Below, piece by piece: positions 19,367 through 27,473 of a DNA stretch of 64,000 nucleotides. A program made the position numbers and the translations under genes. The stretch is from an uncultured Phascolarctobacterium sp. (GTDB taxonomy: Bacteria; Bacillota; Negativicutes; Acidaminococcales; Acidaminococcaceae). A model generated the notes under the pieces. It was not told where the DNA came from and ran no database searches. It saw only the letters and a list, made by a program, of their open reading frames with translations. Each line of letters starts with the position of its first letter. Within the stretch, counting starts at the first letter, position 1. Where the stretch lies: assembly GCA_958448515.1 (NCBI GenBank), contig CAUDEF010000007.1, positions 1-64,000 of the forward strand, written 5' to 3'.

Positions 19367-20251
19367 TCAGTCAATTATTATGCTGTATTTTTTCACCATA
19401 AACTCCGGATGATAGGATTCTTTTGCTCTGCGCAAGCCTTCATGACCCATATCCTCTTCACGGTTTAAATAAGTAACATCGCTCCAGGCATTTGCTGCAA
19501 ACTCTTTATTAATTGCAGTATATAAACCGCGTATTTCATAATTAGCTTTTTCTACATGCAGAACTGCAGTATCATCATTTATTTTTTTGCCGAAACTGAA
19601 AGCCTCTATCTTACCGTTAATTCTTATAGCACCGCCGCGAAGCTCCAATGCTGCAAAATTATTAAAAGCCTGCGCAATCGCATATTTCTCACACACAAGA
19701 GAAGGATCTTCGTGTACTCGATCATCACACCATTTTTCACCAAAAGCAAGACATTCGGCGATATTCGCTTCAGTAATAGGTTCGTAAACATAATCCGGAT
19801 TAGCCTTTTTAAATGCATTATAATGATTTTTCTGACCGTGATACTTTCTACCGGATAAAGTTGCCAGCTTTTCTCTTAAATAAACATAATCCCAATTATC
19901 ACGATCTTCTATAAATTCTACATCAGGCAAATATTTTTCCAGACGCTCTTTTTCAGCCTCATAAATGCCATGAATCTCAAAAGGTTCACCTTTACTGTAT
20001 GCTTTTATTTCATCGATAATCTTAGGAAAATCTTCCGGTTTGCCGCCAAAAGGATGTAAATAAAAATCTACATCATTTCTTTTCACCTTGACCAGTAAAA
20101 AATCATGTTCAATGCACCAGAAGATATTATAACAATCTCTCCACACAAACAAATTAGAGAAAGCACATTCACTTCCTCTAAGCTGAGGGTTAGATAAATA
20201 TTTCTCAAACAGAGCTTTCTGCTCTATTGTAACAGGTTTAAAGTTTAAAAT
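19367..20251 (-). CDS. DUF2156 (phosphatidylglycerol lysyltransferase C-terminal-like) protein, apparent AUU start
   Basis: The first standard start-type codon in the frame is a TTG at 20152, but the conserved N-terminus of the family continues 33 codons upstream (LNFKPVTIEQKALFEKYL). That segment begins at an ATT codon at 20251, eight bases after GGAGG; an in-frame TAA lies upstream and no ATG, GTG or TTG lies between. So the start is most likely AUU, giving 294 residues, normal for this family. The C-terminal half has the GNAT-like DUF2156 features (SFGKKINDDTAVLHVEKAN, LNREEDMGHEGLRRAK). Proteins of this class resemble the aminoacyl-transfer domain of MprF, but this one lacks membrane helices, and its substrate is unknown. 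Confidence 0.75.
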   Translation of the reverse strand: MLNFKPVTIEQKALFEKYLSNPQLRGSECAFSNLFVWRDCYNIFWCIEHDFLLVKVKRNDVDFYLHPFGGKPEDFPKIIDEIKAYSKGEPFEIHGIYEAEKERLEKYLPDVEFIEDRDNWDYVYLREKLATLSGRKYHGQKNHYNAFKKANPDYVYEPITEANIAECLAFGEKWCDDRVHEDPSLVCEKYAIAQAFNNFAALELRGGAIRINGKIEAFSFGKKINDDTAVLHVEKANYEIRGLYTAINKEFAANAWSDVTYLNREEDMGHEGLRRAKESYHPEFMVKKYSIIID

Positions 20252-20353
20252 TTTTAGGTTCCTCCGTTTTAGTTAAATATCTTATTTTCTGTATATTATA
20301 GCATATTTTTTGTAAATTGTTCGTGTTTGTAAATAATTTAACACAAAAGCCAT

Positions 20354-20388
20354 AAAAAAAATAGGCATATCTCTATGCCTATTTTTTT
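20354..20388 (-). terminator. Terminator overlapping the end of the membrane-protein gene
   Basis: Hairpin AAAAAAATAGGCAT / ATGCCTATTTTTTT with loop ATCTCT. It includes the TAG stop of the preceding minus-strand gene and separates that unit from the DUF2156 pair. Confidence 0.8.
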
Positions 20389-20879
20389 ACTATTATCATA
20401 TTAAATACCTTTTTAGCTAAGAAAGCTCCTGTCAAACCAGTTATCAGCTGCGGAATACTCATAGCAAACAAAATTGACTTGGCTGCTGCTCCGGTAATTT
20501 CAAACAAAACTAAAAACATTTTTGCTCCGGACAGCATAACAGCCGCCTTGCCTATGGCAGGAAAAATATAGTAGGTTTTCTTTTCCCTCACCAAACTAAT
20601 AATGCCTATATAAACAAAATTACCAATAACTACCAGAGGCACTAAAACAGGCAGCAGCAACTGTCCCTGAAAATACGCTGATAAAGGTAAAAGTACAGAT
20701 AACATTCCAGCCACTTTAAAACCACATATCAAATAAGATGCTGCAAGCATCATATTAACTAAAGAGCCGATTATTAATGTTCCGGCCAAAGGCGGCAAGG
20801 GCACAAAAAGTCTCAGTGACTGCAAAATAACAGCGATAGCTATTAAAAGCGCACCGATAACAAGCTTTTTCGTTTCCAC
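20379..20879 (-). CDS. Small membrane protein, ECF-transporter S-component-like
   Basis: 166 residues, mostly hydrophobic, with about five or six predicted helices; the opening KKLVIGALLIAIAVILQSL and overall size resemble substrate-binding S components of energy-coupling factor transporters, but no specific subfamily is recognised. It starts at GTG directly after the TAA of the aminotransferase-like gene, with AGGT inside the upstream gene, so translation is coupled. A role in moving a compound that the partner protein handles is an inference from this coupling only. Confidence 0.55.
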   Translation of the reverse strand: METKKLVIGALLIAIAVILQSLRLFVPLPPLAGTLIIGSLVNMMLAASYLICGFKVAGMLSVLLPLSAYFQGQLLLPVLVPLVVIGNFVYIGIISLVREKKTYYIFPAIGKAAVMLSGAKMFLVLFEITGAAAKSILFAMSIPQLITGLTGAFLAKKVFNMIIVKK

Positions 20880-21746
20880 TTATTTACCTGGGCACTCCAT
20901 TTTTACAAATTCCATATAAGCCTGCTGCAATTTTGCTGTAACTTCTCCCGGTTTTCCATCAGCAATAAATGTTCTGTCGATTTTGGTTACAGGCATAAAT
21001 TCACAACGAGGTCCGCACATAAATGCTTCATCTGCTTTTACTGCAAAATCTTTGTCAAAAGCTCTTTCAATAATCTGCAGCTGTAAATCAACTGCCAGAC
21101 GTTCTTTAAGCAAGCGTCTGGTAACGTTCTTATGAATGCTGTTATCTTCAGGATGGGTCCACAGTATGCCGTCCTTGTAAATAAAGAAGCTTGCTTCTGT
21201 GGTTTCAGTAATTTTCCCATCACGAACAAAAAGCGCATCAAAAGCATTACTGATAAAAGCTTTCTGTTTTGCCATAGCTTCTGCCATTCTGTTCAAAGTA
21301 TTAATATCACAACGTTTCCAGCGAACATCTTCCTCTGTAATAACATTAACTCCCTGTCTGCGCTTTTCTACCAATGCTTCACGGTTAACAGGTACGGTAA
21401 ACATGGTAAGATTAGGAACACACTGTTCAGGGTATGCTAAGCCATACATACCGCTGCCGCGTGTAATTTGTGTATAAATCTCACAATTTTCCAATCCGGT
21501 AGCCTGCAATAAACTTTCGTGAAACTCAACCAGCTCTTCAATCATATATACGCCTGGAATCTTAGATTTTATAACTGATTCAAAAAGGTTGTTCATATGC
21601 GGCAGCAATGCAAAACAACGGCCATTATATACGGGTACTATTTCAAATACACCATCACCAAAATTATGACCACGATCGTTGACATCAATAAACGCTTCAT
21701 TTTGAGGCATAATTTCGCCATTTATAAGTACCAGATTTTCTTCCAT
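20880..21746 (-). CDS. Class IV aminotransferase-fold protein (D-alanine transaminase-like) lacking the catalytic lysine
   Basis: 288 residues, colinear with Bacillus D-amino acid aminotransferase: NDRGHNFGDGVFEIVPVYNG at 23-42, RWKRCDINTLNRM at 142-154, DGKITE near 181. The PLP-binding Lys of the family (in RCDIKSLN of the Bacillus enzyme) is Asn149 here, reading RCDINTLN. Other active-site segments also differ: GSSSN is replaced by TTEAS, the LKGITR phosphate loop by HKNVTR, and TTSEITPV by PRCEFMPV. The frame is intact and has a good GGAGG, so it is expressed and constrained, but probably not a standard transaminase. It is translationally coupled to the membrane protein at 20379. Other members of this fold include lyases (ADC lyase), but those keep the lysine. 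Confidence 0.8.
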   Translation of the reverse strand: MEENLVLINGEIMPQNEAFIDVNDRGHNFGDGVFEIVPVYNGRCFALLPHMNNLFESVIKSKIPGVYMIEELVEFHESLLQATGLENCEIYTQITRGSGMYGLAYPEQCVPNLTMFTVPVNREALVEKRRQGVNVITEEDVRWKRCDINTLNRMAEAMAKQKAFISNAFDALFVRDGKITETTEASFFIYKDGILWTHPEDNSIHKNVTRRLLKERLAVDLQLQIIERAFDKDFAVKADEAFMCGPRCEFMPVTKIDRTFIADGKPGEVTAKLQQAYMEFVKMECPGK

Positions 21747-21898
21747 CTTATTTCCTCCATGTTCTAATGATAGTTTTAATAAATTTCATATATTAATGTC
21801 GACAAATACTGTATAATATTTGATATAACCATTTAATTATACAACATTTTTTATTATTTGTCTTGTTAACTAATATATTTTATGAAAGTAGGTATTAT

Positions 21899-24211
21899 AT
21901 GGCACACTTACCACAAATCATCATTGATCTGGCAATGATCTTACTGGTTGCCGGGTTTACAACTATTTTATTTAAAAAGCTTAATCAGCCGCTTGTTTTG
22001 GGATACATAATTGCTGGTTTCATTACAGGTCCTCACTTTAATTTTTTCCCGACAATATCTGATACAACAAATATTCAGACCTGGTCTGAAATAGGTGTTA
22101 TATTCCTTCTGTTTGCACTTGGGTTGGAATTTAGTTTCTATAAACTCAAAAGTGTCGGTAGTACAGCCTTTATTGCTATCAGCATCATTTTTGGCGGTAT
22201 GTTTGCTGCAGGATATACCTGTGGCACTCTTTTAGGGTGGAGTACCGTTGACGCTTTATTCCTAGGATGTATGCTGACAATGTCTTCCACTATCATCATC
22301 TTGAAAGCTTTGGAAGATTTTAAACTAAAAAATGAAAAATTTGCTCAGATTGTACTGGGAATACTGATTTTAGAAGACATAGCAGCCATTATTATGATGG
22401 TTTTGATTTCCACTCTGGCTGCTACAAGTACTGGTATTTCTACAATGGAAATAATAGAAAGTGTTGTAAGACTGGGATTTTTCCTTATTCTTTGGTTTGT
22501 ATCAGGCATGTATTTGATACCAACATTTTTTAAGCGTACCCAGCATCTTATGAATGACGAAACAATGCTGGTATCATCTATAGGTCTGTGCCTTGGTATG
22601 GTTGTACTGGCAACCAATATGGGTTTCTCCGCTGCTCTTGGCGCATTTATTATGGGCTCTCTGATTGCAGAAGCACCTAATGCAGAATATATAGAACACC
22701 TTATTAAACCATTAAAAGATTTATTCGGTGCAATATTCTTTGTATCTGTGGGTATGCTTGTTAATCCATCTTTGCTTGTGGAATACGCTATCCCCATTAT
22801 CTGCATTATTATCGTCACCATACTCGGACAGATTATTTTTTCTACAACAGGTGTTCTTGCATCCGGACAAGATTTGAAAACATCAATGCGCTGCGGATTT
22901 ACACTTACCCAGGTGGGTGAATTCTCTTTTATTATATCCACTCTAGGTATTAGCCTTGGCGTTATGAGCGAATATATCTATCCTATAATTGTTGCCGTAT
23001 CTGTAATAACCACATTTACCACACCATTTTGTATTATGGCTGCTGAACCAGCCTATACAGCAGTAAGCAAAGTAATACCGGAAAAAGCGCTTAACTGGCT
23101 GAATCGTTATACGGAATCCAACGACGACTCTATAAAAAAAGATCAGGACTGGTCTTCATTCCTCAATATATTCATCACCAGAATGCTTGTTTTTTTAACA
23201 CTTCTGGCTGCAACAGCCATGGGCGCAGAGTATTATCTGCAGCCTTATCTTACAGACACTTTGTTCCTTCCCTTTGCCAATATTATTACAGCAGCAATTA
23301 CTTTGACTGTTATGGCCCCTATTTTGCGTGCTATTTTAACAAACAGAACAAGCTCTTCCGAGCTTTTCTCTATTCTCTGGCTCAAAAAGCGTTCTAATCA
23401 CATTCCCCTTATTCTGCTGCTGGCATTTAAAATTCTTATAGCTGCCCTTGCTTTATTTTTCGTCTTCCACAATATTATAGGTCTGCAAACTGTAATAGCC
23501 GTTATAGCTTCAGCTGCTGCTGCATATTTTATTTCATCTTCTGACTGGCTTTTAGGTGAATATCTTCGTATTGAATCAAGATTTTTAGTTAATCTGAACG
23601 AAAAACACATGCGCAAGCATCAGGAGCGTGCAAGTACCTCCGGAGAAAAATGCAATAACTGCTTTGACCAGGATTTCCAGCTTGTAGAATACAAAATTGG
23701 AGAAAATTCCACGCTTATAGGCAAAACATTAAGTGAAATATCCTTCCGCGATTATTATGGCTGCAATATACTGCAAATCAAAACTGCAGAAACTTTTTTT
23801 GATATGCCTGGCGGAAACCAGATAATACCCCAAAAATCCACTTTGCTGATGATTGGTACTTCATCACAGATAAAACTGCTGAATGCTGCAATATCAAGCA
23901 AAAAGCTTGATTTAAAACCGGTCAATCCAGCCATCAGCCTGCGTGAATTTATGCTTCAAACAGATGCTGCTGCAACAGACCAGTTCGTATCTCTTGCTAT
24001 AAGCATAGATAAACACAGTCCTGTACTTGGAAAATCTATGAAAGCTGCTAACCTGCGCGACAGATGGCATTGCCTTGTAATAGGACTTGAACGCGGAGCA
24101 TATGTAATAACAAACCCTAATGTTTCTCTGGTATTTGAAGAGGGAGATTTACTTTGGGTTCTTGGTAAACAAAAAATGGTTAATACTTTAATCAGAGAAG
24201 AAGTTTTATAA
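21899..24211 (+). CDS. CPA2-family cation/proton antiporter with two C-terminal RCK_C (TrkA-C) domains
   Basis: 770 residues from the ATG at 21899 (AGTAGG upstream). The first 400 residues form the Kef/Nha-type transport domain with about 12 helices, including LGILILEDIAAII and FSAALGAFIMGSLIAEA, characteristic of CPA2. A second hydrophobic block (about 430-570) follows, then two tandem TrkA-C ligand domains (about 605-680 and 695-770; IGKTLSEISFRDYYG and LGKSMKAANLRDRWH). The NAD-binding RCK_N domain of KefB/C is absent. Exchange of K+ or Na+ for H+ is likely; the ion cannot be told from sequence. It is a single gene, followed by the IS256-type element. Confidence 0.85.
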   Translation: MAHLPQIIIDLAMILLVAGFTTILFKKLNQPLVLGYIIAGFITGPHFNFFPTISDTTNIQTWSEIGVIFLLFALGLEFSFYKLKSVGSTAFIAISIIFGGMFAAGYTCGTLLGWSTVDALFLGCMLTMSSTIIILKALEDFKLKNEKFAQIVLGILILEDIAAIIMMVLISTLAATSTGISTMEIIESVVRLGFFLILWFVSGMYLIPTFFKRTQHLMNDETMLVSSIGLCLGMVVLATNMGFSAALGAFIMGSLIAEAPNAEYIEHLIKPLKDLFGAIFFVSVGMLVNPSLLVEYAIPIICIIIVTILGQIIFSTTGVLASGQDLKTSMRCGFTLTQVGEFSFIISTLGISLGVMSEYIYPIIVAVSVITTFTTPFCIMAAEPAYTAVSKVIPEKALNWLNRYTESNDDSIKKDQDWSSFLNIFITRMLVFLTLLAATAMGAEYYLQPYLTDTLFLPFANIITAAITLTVMAPILRAILTNRTSSSELFSILWLKKRSNHIPLILLLAFKILIAALALFFVFHNIIGLQTVIAVIASAAAAYFISSSDWLLGEYLRIESRFLVNLNEKHMRKHQERASTSGEKCNNCFDQDFQLVEYKIGENSTLIGKTLSEISFRDYYGCNILQIKTAETFFDMPGGNQIIPQKSTLLMIGTSSQIKLLNAAISSKKLDLKPVNPAISLREFMLQTDAAATDQFVSLAISIDKHSPVLGKSMKAANLRDRWHCLVIGLERGAYVITNPNVSLVFEEGDLLWVLGKQKMVNTLIREEVL

Positions 24212-24240
24212 TAAAAAATGGAAAGCCATCAATACTGTTA

Positions 24241-25579
24241 TTAGGAGAGTATGAAACTTTTTCTGTAAATTTATGAACCACAGGTCTTCTATGATAAAAT
24301 AAATATCATAGGAGGCCTTTTATTATGACAAAAGAAAAGAACCCTGTACCCAAAATTCAAATGACGGATGGTAAACGAAATATTATCAAACAGCTTCTTG
24401 CTGAATATGACATCAAATCTGCTCAGGATATCCAGGATGCTCTCAAAGATTTATTTTGAGGTACTATCAAAGAAATGATGGAAGCTGAAATGAATGAACA
24501 TCTTGGTTACTGTAAATCTGAGCGTTCAGAGAATGATGATTACCGTAATGGCTATAAAACCAAGCAAGTTAACAGCAGTTACGGCAGTATGCGTATTGAT
24601 ATTCCCCAAGACAGAAAATCAACGTTTTCACCGCAGATTGTCAAGAAACATCAGAAAGATATTTCTGACATTGATCAAAAAATAATCTCAATGTATGCAA
24701 AAGGAATGACTACCAGACAAATTTCCAGCACACTGGAAGAAATTTACGGTTTCGAAGCATCTGAAGGGTTTATTTCTGATGTTACGGATAAGATTTTGCC
24801 ACAAATAGAAGAATGGCAAAACAGACCTTTGGCTGAAGTTTACCCCATTATTTTCATAGATGCAATTCATTACTCTGTACGCGATAATGGAGTAATAAGA
24901 AAACTTGCAGCCTATGTGATGCTGGGGATAAGCAGTGATGGATATAAAGAAGTTCTGACAATAGAAGTAGGAGAAAACGAAAGCGCCAAATACTGGCTTT
25001 CTGTTTTAAACGGTCTAAAAAATCGTGGAGTAACAGATATACTCATAATCTGTGCTGACGGACTTAGCGGTATCAAAGAAGCCATCAGCGCAGCTTATCC
25101 TGAGACAGAATACCAACGCTGCATAGTGCATCAGGTAAGGAACACAATGAAATACGTACCTGACAAGGACAGAAAACCCTTCTGTAATGATCTTAAAACT
25201 ATTTATCAGGCTCCAACAGAAGAACAGGCCTTGGCAGCATTAGAAAGAGTTAGTGAAAAATGGAGCGAAAAATACCCTTATGCGATGAAAAGCTGGAAAC
25301 AGAATTGGGATGCTATTTCGCCTATCTTCAAATTTTCAGCAGCAGTCCGTAAAGTAATTTATACAACAAATGCGATAGAAAGCCTTAACGCAACTTACAG
25401 AAAACTCAACAGGCAAAGAAGCGTTTTTTCAAGCGACAAAGCACTAATAAAAGCCCTGTATCTGTCAACTTTTGAAGCTACTAAAAAATGGACAATGCCA
25501 TTACGTGACTGGAGACAAGTCTACGGAAAACTAAGTATAATGTATGAAAGCAGACTTTCATAAGAGTTCATGTAATCAA
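24241..25579 (+). mobile_element. IS256-type insertion sequence (ends approximate)
   Basis: The transposase pseudogene plus flanks between the antiporter gene and the IS200 right-end hairpin. I could not identify a confident pair of terminal inverted repeats: the left flank has AGTATGAAACTTTTTCTG and the reverse complement of the right flank has TTATGAAAGTCTGC, only a weak match. Bounds are therefore set by neighbouring features. The right end may have been cut by the adjoining IS200 element. Confidence 0.6.
24325..25563 (+). pseudogene. IS256-family transposase gene interrupted by an in-frame TGA
   Basis: A frame beginning with ATG at 24325 behind GGAGG encodes the usual IS256 N-terminus (KSAQDIQDALKDLF) but reaches TGA at 24457-24459, codon 45. 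The same frame then continues without shift (GTIKEMMEAEMNEHLGY) to 25563, where 362 codons from 24475 keep the Mutator/IS256 catalytic core: first Asp in IFIDAIHYSV, second in IICADGLSGIKEA, Glu in TTNAIESLNATYRK. One base change (probably GGA to TGA) would restore a full gene of about 412 residues. The transposase is probably inactive unless translation restarts at 24475 or the stop is read through. A short hairpin (24289-24296 with 24304-24311) sits just before the ribosome site. Confidence 0.85.
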
Positions 25580-25715
25580 AACCACCCGTATAACGGGTGG
25601 TTTGCTCTGCGGCTAGAAGCCTTTTTACCAGCCGATACTAAAGTATCACCGCAAAAGCTCTCCAGCTGCACATTATTTACCTGCTGCCCCTTAAAAGGGG
25701 CTCTTTTCTTTTTCC

Positions 25716-26168
25716 TTACTTTTCAAATGGATCTACTAGTTCTTTTAAAACCAACTGGTCGCTTATTCTATCTTCCTGCAGTTGTTCCTGTATATACTTT
25801 TTTATTGCTTTTTCATTTCTTCCTACTGTATCTACATAGTATCCTTTACACCAAAACCTTCTGTTCCCATATTTATATTTCAGGTTTGCATGCCTCTCAA
25901 ATATTTCTAATGAACTTTTTCCCTTTAAATATCCTATAAAATCTGATATTGCGTATTTTGGTGGAATACTTACCAGCATATGTATGTGATCTGGACATGC
26001 GCTGGCTTCTAATATTATTACTGATTTTCTCTCACACAATTTTCTTAATATCTTTCCTATATCACTTTTTATTTTCCCGTATATTATCATTCTTCTGTAC
26101 TTCGGAGCAAATACTATATGATAGTTGCATCTCCATGTTGTATGTGATAAAGTTTTTATGTCTGACAT
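25716..26168 (-). CDS. tnpA: IS200-type Y1 transposase TnpA
   Basis: 150 residues, full length for the family. HUH motif in CPDHIHMLVSIPP (His-x-His) and catalytic Tyr in the C-terminal GYYVDTVGRNEKAIKKYI, with the N-terminal TTWRCNYHIVFAPKYRR. It is intact, so this element may still move. Translation appears to be held down by a 5' hairpin covering the ribosome site. A GCCCCTTAAAAGGGGC hairpin (about 25684-25699) follows the gene. Confidence 0.95.
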   Translation of the reverse strand: MSDIKTLSHTTWRCNYHIVFAPKYRRMIIYGKIKSDIGKILRKLCERKSVIILEASACPDHIHMLVSIPPKYAISDFIGYLKGKSSLEIFERHANLKYKYGNRRFWCKGYYVDTVGRNEKAIKKYIQEQLQEDRISDQLVLKELVDPFEK

Positions 26169-26172
26169 GACA

Positions 26173-26233
26173 AAATCCTCCTTTGATTTTTGTGCAGCTA
26201 GGGAACTGTACTTATTTTATCAAAGAAGGATTT
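26173..26233 (-). promoter_or_regulatory. Ribosome-site-sequestering hairpin in the tnpA leader
   Basis: ATCAAAGAAGGATTT (26219-26233, plus orientation) pairs with AAATCCTCCTTTGAT (26173-26187) with one mismatch. The second arm contains the GGAGG for tnpA (26177-26181), so a folded leader would hide it. This matches the known self-limiting leader of IS200. Confidence 0.75.
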
Positions 26234-26297
26234 TTCTTTGCATAGCTATAAGCTTTCCTGAACCACGCGCATAGCGCGATGTTTTCTTTACACAAAA

Positions 26298-26330
26298 AAT
26301 TACAGGTAGCAAAAATTGCTACCTGTAATT
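26298..26330 (-). terminator. Terminator of the pilB-pilT unit
   Basis: Perfect 14-bp stem AATTACAGGTAGCA / TGCTACCTGTAATT, loop AAAAT, with T-run on the minus strand. The 156 bases between it and the pilT stop show nothing else recognisable; the IS elements inserted beyond it. Confidence 0.8.
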
Positions 26331-26486
26331 GACATGCAAATTTTAAACTGCTATATATAGAGTAAAGTAATTTTTTCTTTAATGCTTAAAAAAATTTTTT
26401 TATTACCAAAATTATCATAGAAGATCAGAATTTACAGAAAAGTCTTCACATACTCGTTATTAGTATTGATGGCTTCTATATTTTCT

Positions 26487-27473
26487 TTATAATAACTGTC
26501 TTTTCTTAAGGCCGCGTAAATATTCATCCCTGGTAATCATTCCGTACTGTGCCCCTGTCTGTATGTAAGATGGAATCTGATAATCTTTGCCTTCTCTGAT
26601 TAAATTTTTTATCGCATTAGTGGCCGTCATTACTTCAACAACAGGCAACATTTTATTAACTTTGCTGCTGTAAACGAGCTCCTGTGCAATTATTCCCTGT
26701 AAAGTATCTGCTAACTGATTGCGTACCTGCTGCTGTTTATCAGGAACCATATCAATTATTCTGTTAATAGTTGCAGCAGCATTATGTGTATGTAACGTAG
26801 AAAATACCAGGTGACCTGTTTCAGCAGCAGTCAGTGCAGCTTCCACAGTCTCTTTATCGCGCATTTCGCCCACTAAAATCACATCCGGATCTTCTCTTAA
26901 AGCACTTCTCAGCCCTGATGCAAAAGACTGTGTATCAACCCCTATTTCCCTTTGATTAATAATAGCCTGTTTATGACAATGCCTGTATTCCACAGGGTCT
27001 TCCAAAGTCAATATATGATAAGGCTGCCTTTCGTTTATTAGTTCTATAAGCGATGCTAATGTAGTAGATTTACCGCTGCCAGTAGAACCTGTCACCAGAA
27101 CAAGGCCATATTTTAAAAAGGCAAATTTACTTAAACTGACAGGCAATCCAAGCTCTGCAAGGCTTTTGATTTTATTTGGAATAATGCGAATGGCAACAGC
27201 ATACTTACCGTTCTGTTTATAAACATTAACTCTGCAACGAATATTATTTTCTGTAATATAAGAAATATCCATTTCTCCACATTCTAAAGAGTACTGCAAA
27301 TTTTTTTGCTGCAATAAATATTTTACATATTGCGCAATATCATCATCAGTAAGTATTTGAGCCTGTAATTTCTCAAGTCTGCCTAAAACTCTTACTACAG
27401 GTGCAGAGTCGGCAGTTAGGTGTAAATCTGAAGCACCAGCATTCTGCGCCATTATAATAAACTTATCAATCAT
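26487..27473 (-). CDS. pilT: Type IV pilus retraction ATPase PilT
   Basis: 328 residues from the ATG at 27473, eight bases after GGAG and overlapping the pilB stop. Walker A is VTGSTGSGKSTTLASL; the Walker B/Asp-box region is VILVGEMRDKETVEAAL, and the PilT-typical AAETGHLVFSTLHTHNAA follows. The N-terminal DLHLTADSAPVVRV is the usual PilT/PilU start. PilT disassembles pili for twitching and DNA uptake. It is paired with an assembly ATPase, while the platform protein, alignment proteins and pilins are not in this window. Confidence 0.93.
   Translation of the reverse strand: MIDKFIIMAQNAGASDLHLTADSAPVVRVLGRLEKLQAQILTDDDIAQYVKYLLQQKNLQYSLECGEMDISYITENNIRCRVNVYKQNGKYAVAIRIIPNKIKSLAELGLPVSLSKFAFLKYGLVLVTGSTGSGKSTTLASLIELINERQPYHILTLEDPVEYRHCHKQAIINQREIGVDTQSFASGLRSALREDPDVILVGEMRDKETVEAALTAAETGHLVFSTLHTHNAAATINRIIDMVPDKQQQVRNQLADTLQGIIAQELVYSSKVNKMLPVVEVMTATNAIKNLIREGKDYQIPSYIQTGAQYGMITRDEYLRGLKKRQLL

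Larger units (their letters stand above)
25580..26283 (-). mobile_element. IS200/IS605-family insertion sequence with subterminal hairpins at both ends
   Basis: About 0.7 kb, single-gene (tnpA) IS200 layout. The right-end hairpin is a perfect 10-bp stem AACCACCCGT / ACGGGTGGTT with loop ATA (25580-25602). The left-end hairpin (26261-26283) has the same shape: AACCACGCGC / GCGCGATGTT, loop ATA, two mismatches. TnpA-type transposases recognise such hairpins and cut single-stranded DNA near them, so the true tips lie a few to some tens of bases outside. No tnpB or terminal inverted repeats are present, as expected. Confidence 0.85.

Noticed and set aside
24212..24330. Terminal inverted repeats of the IS256 element
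   Set aside because: Left and right flanks share only a short TATGAAA stretch; not enough to set ends.
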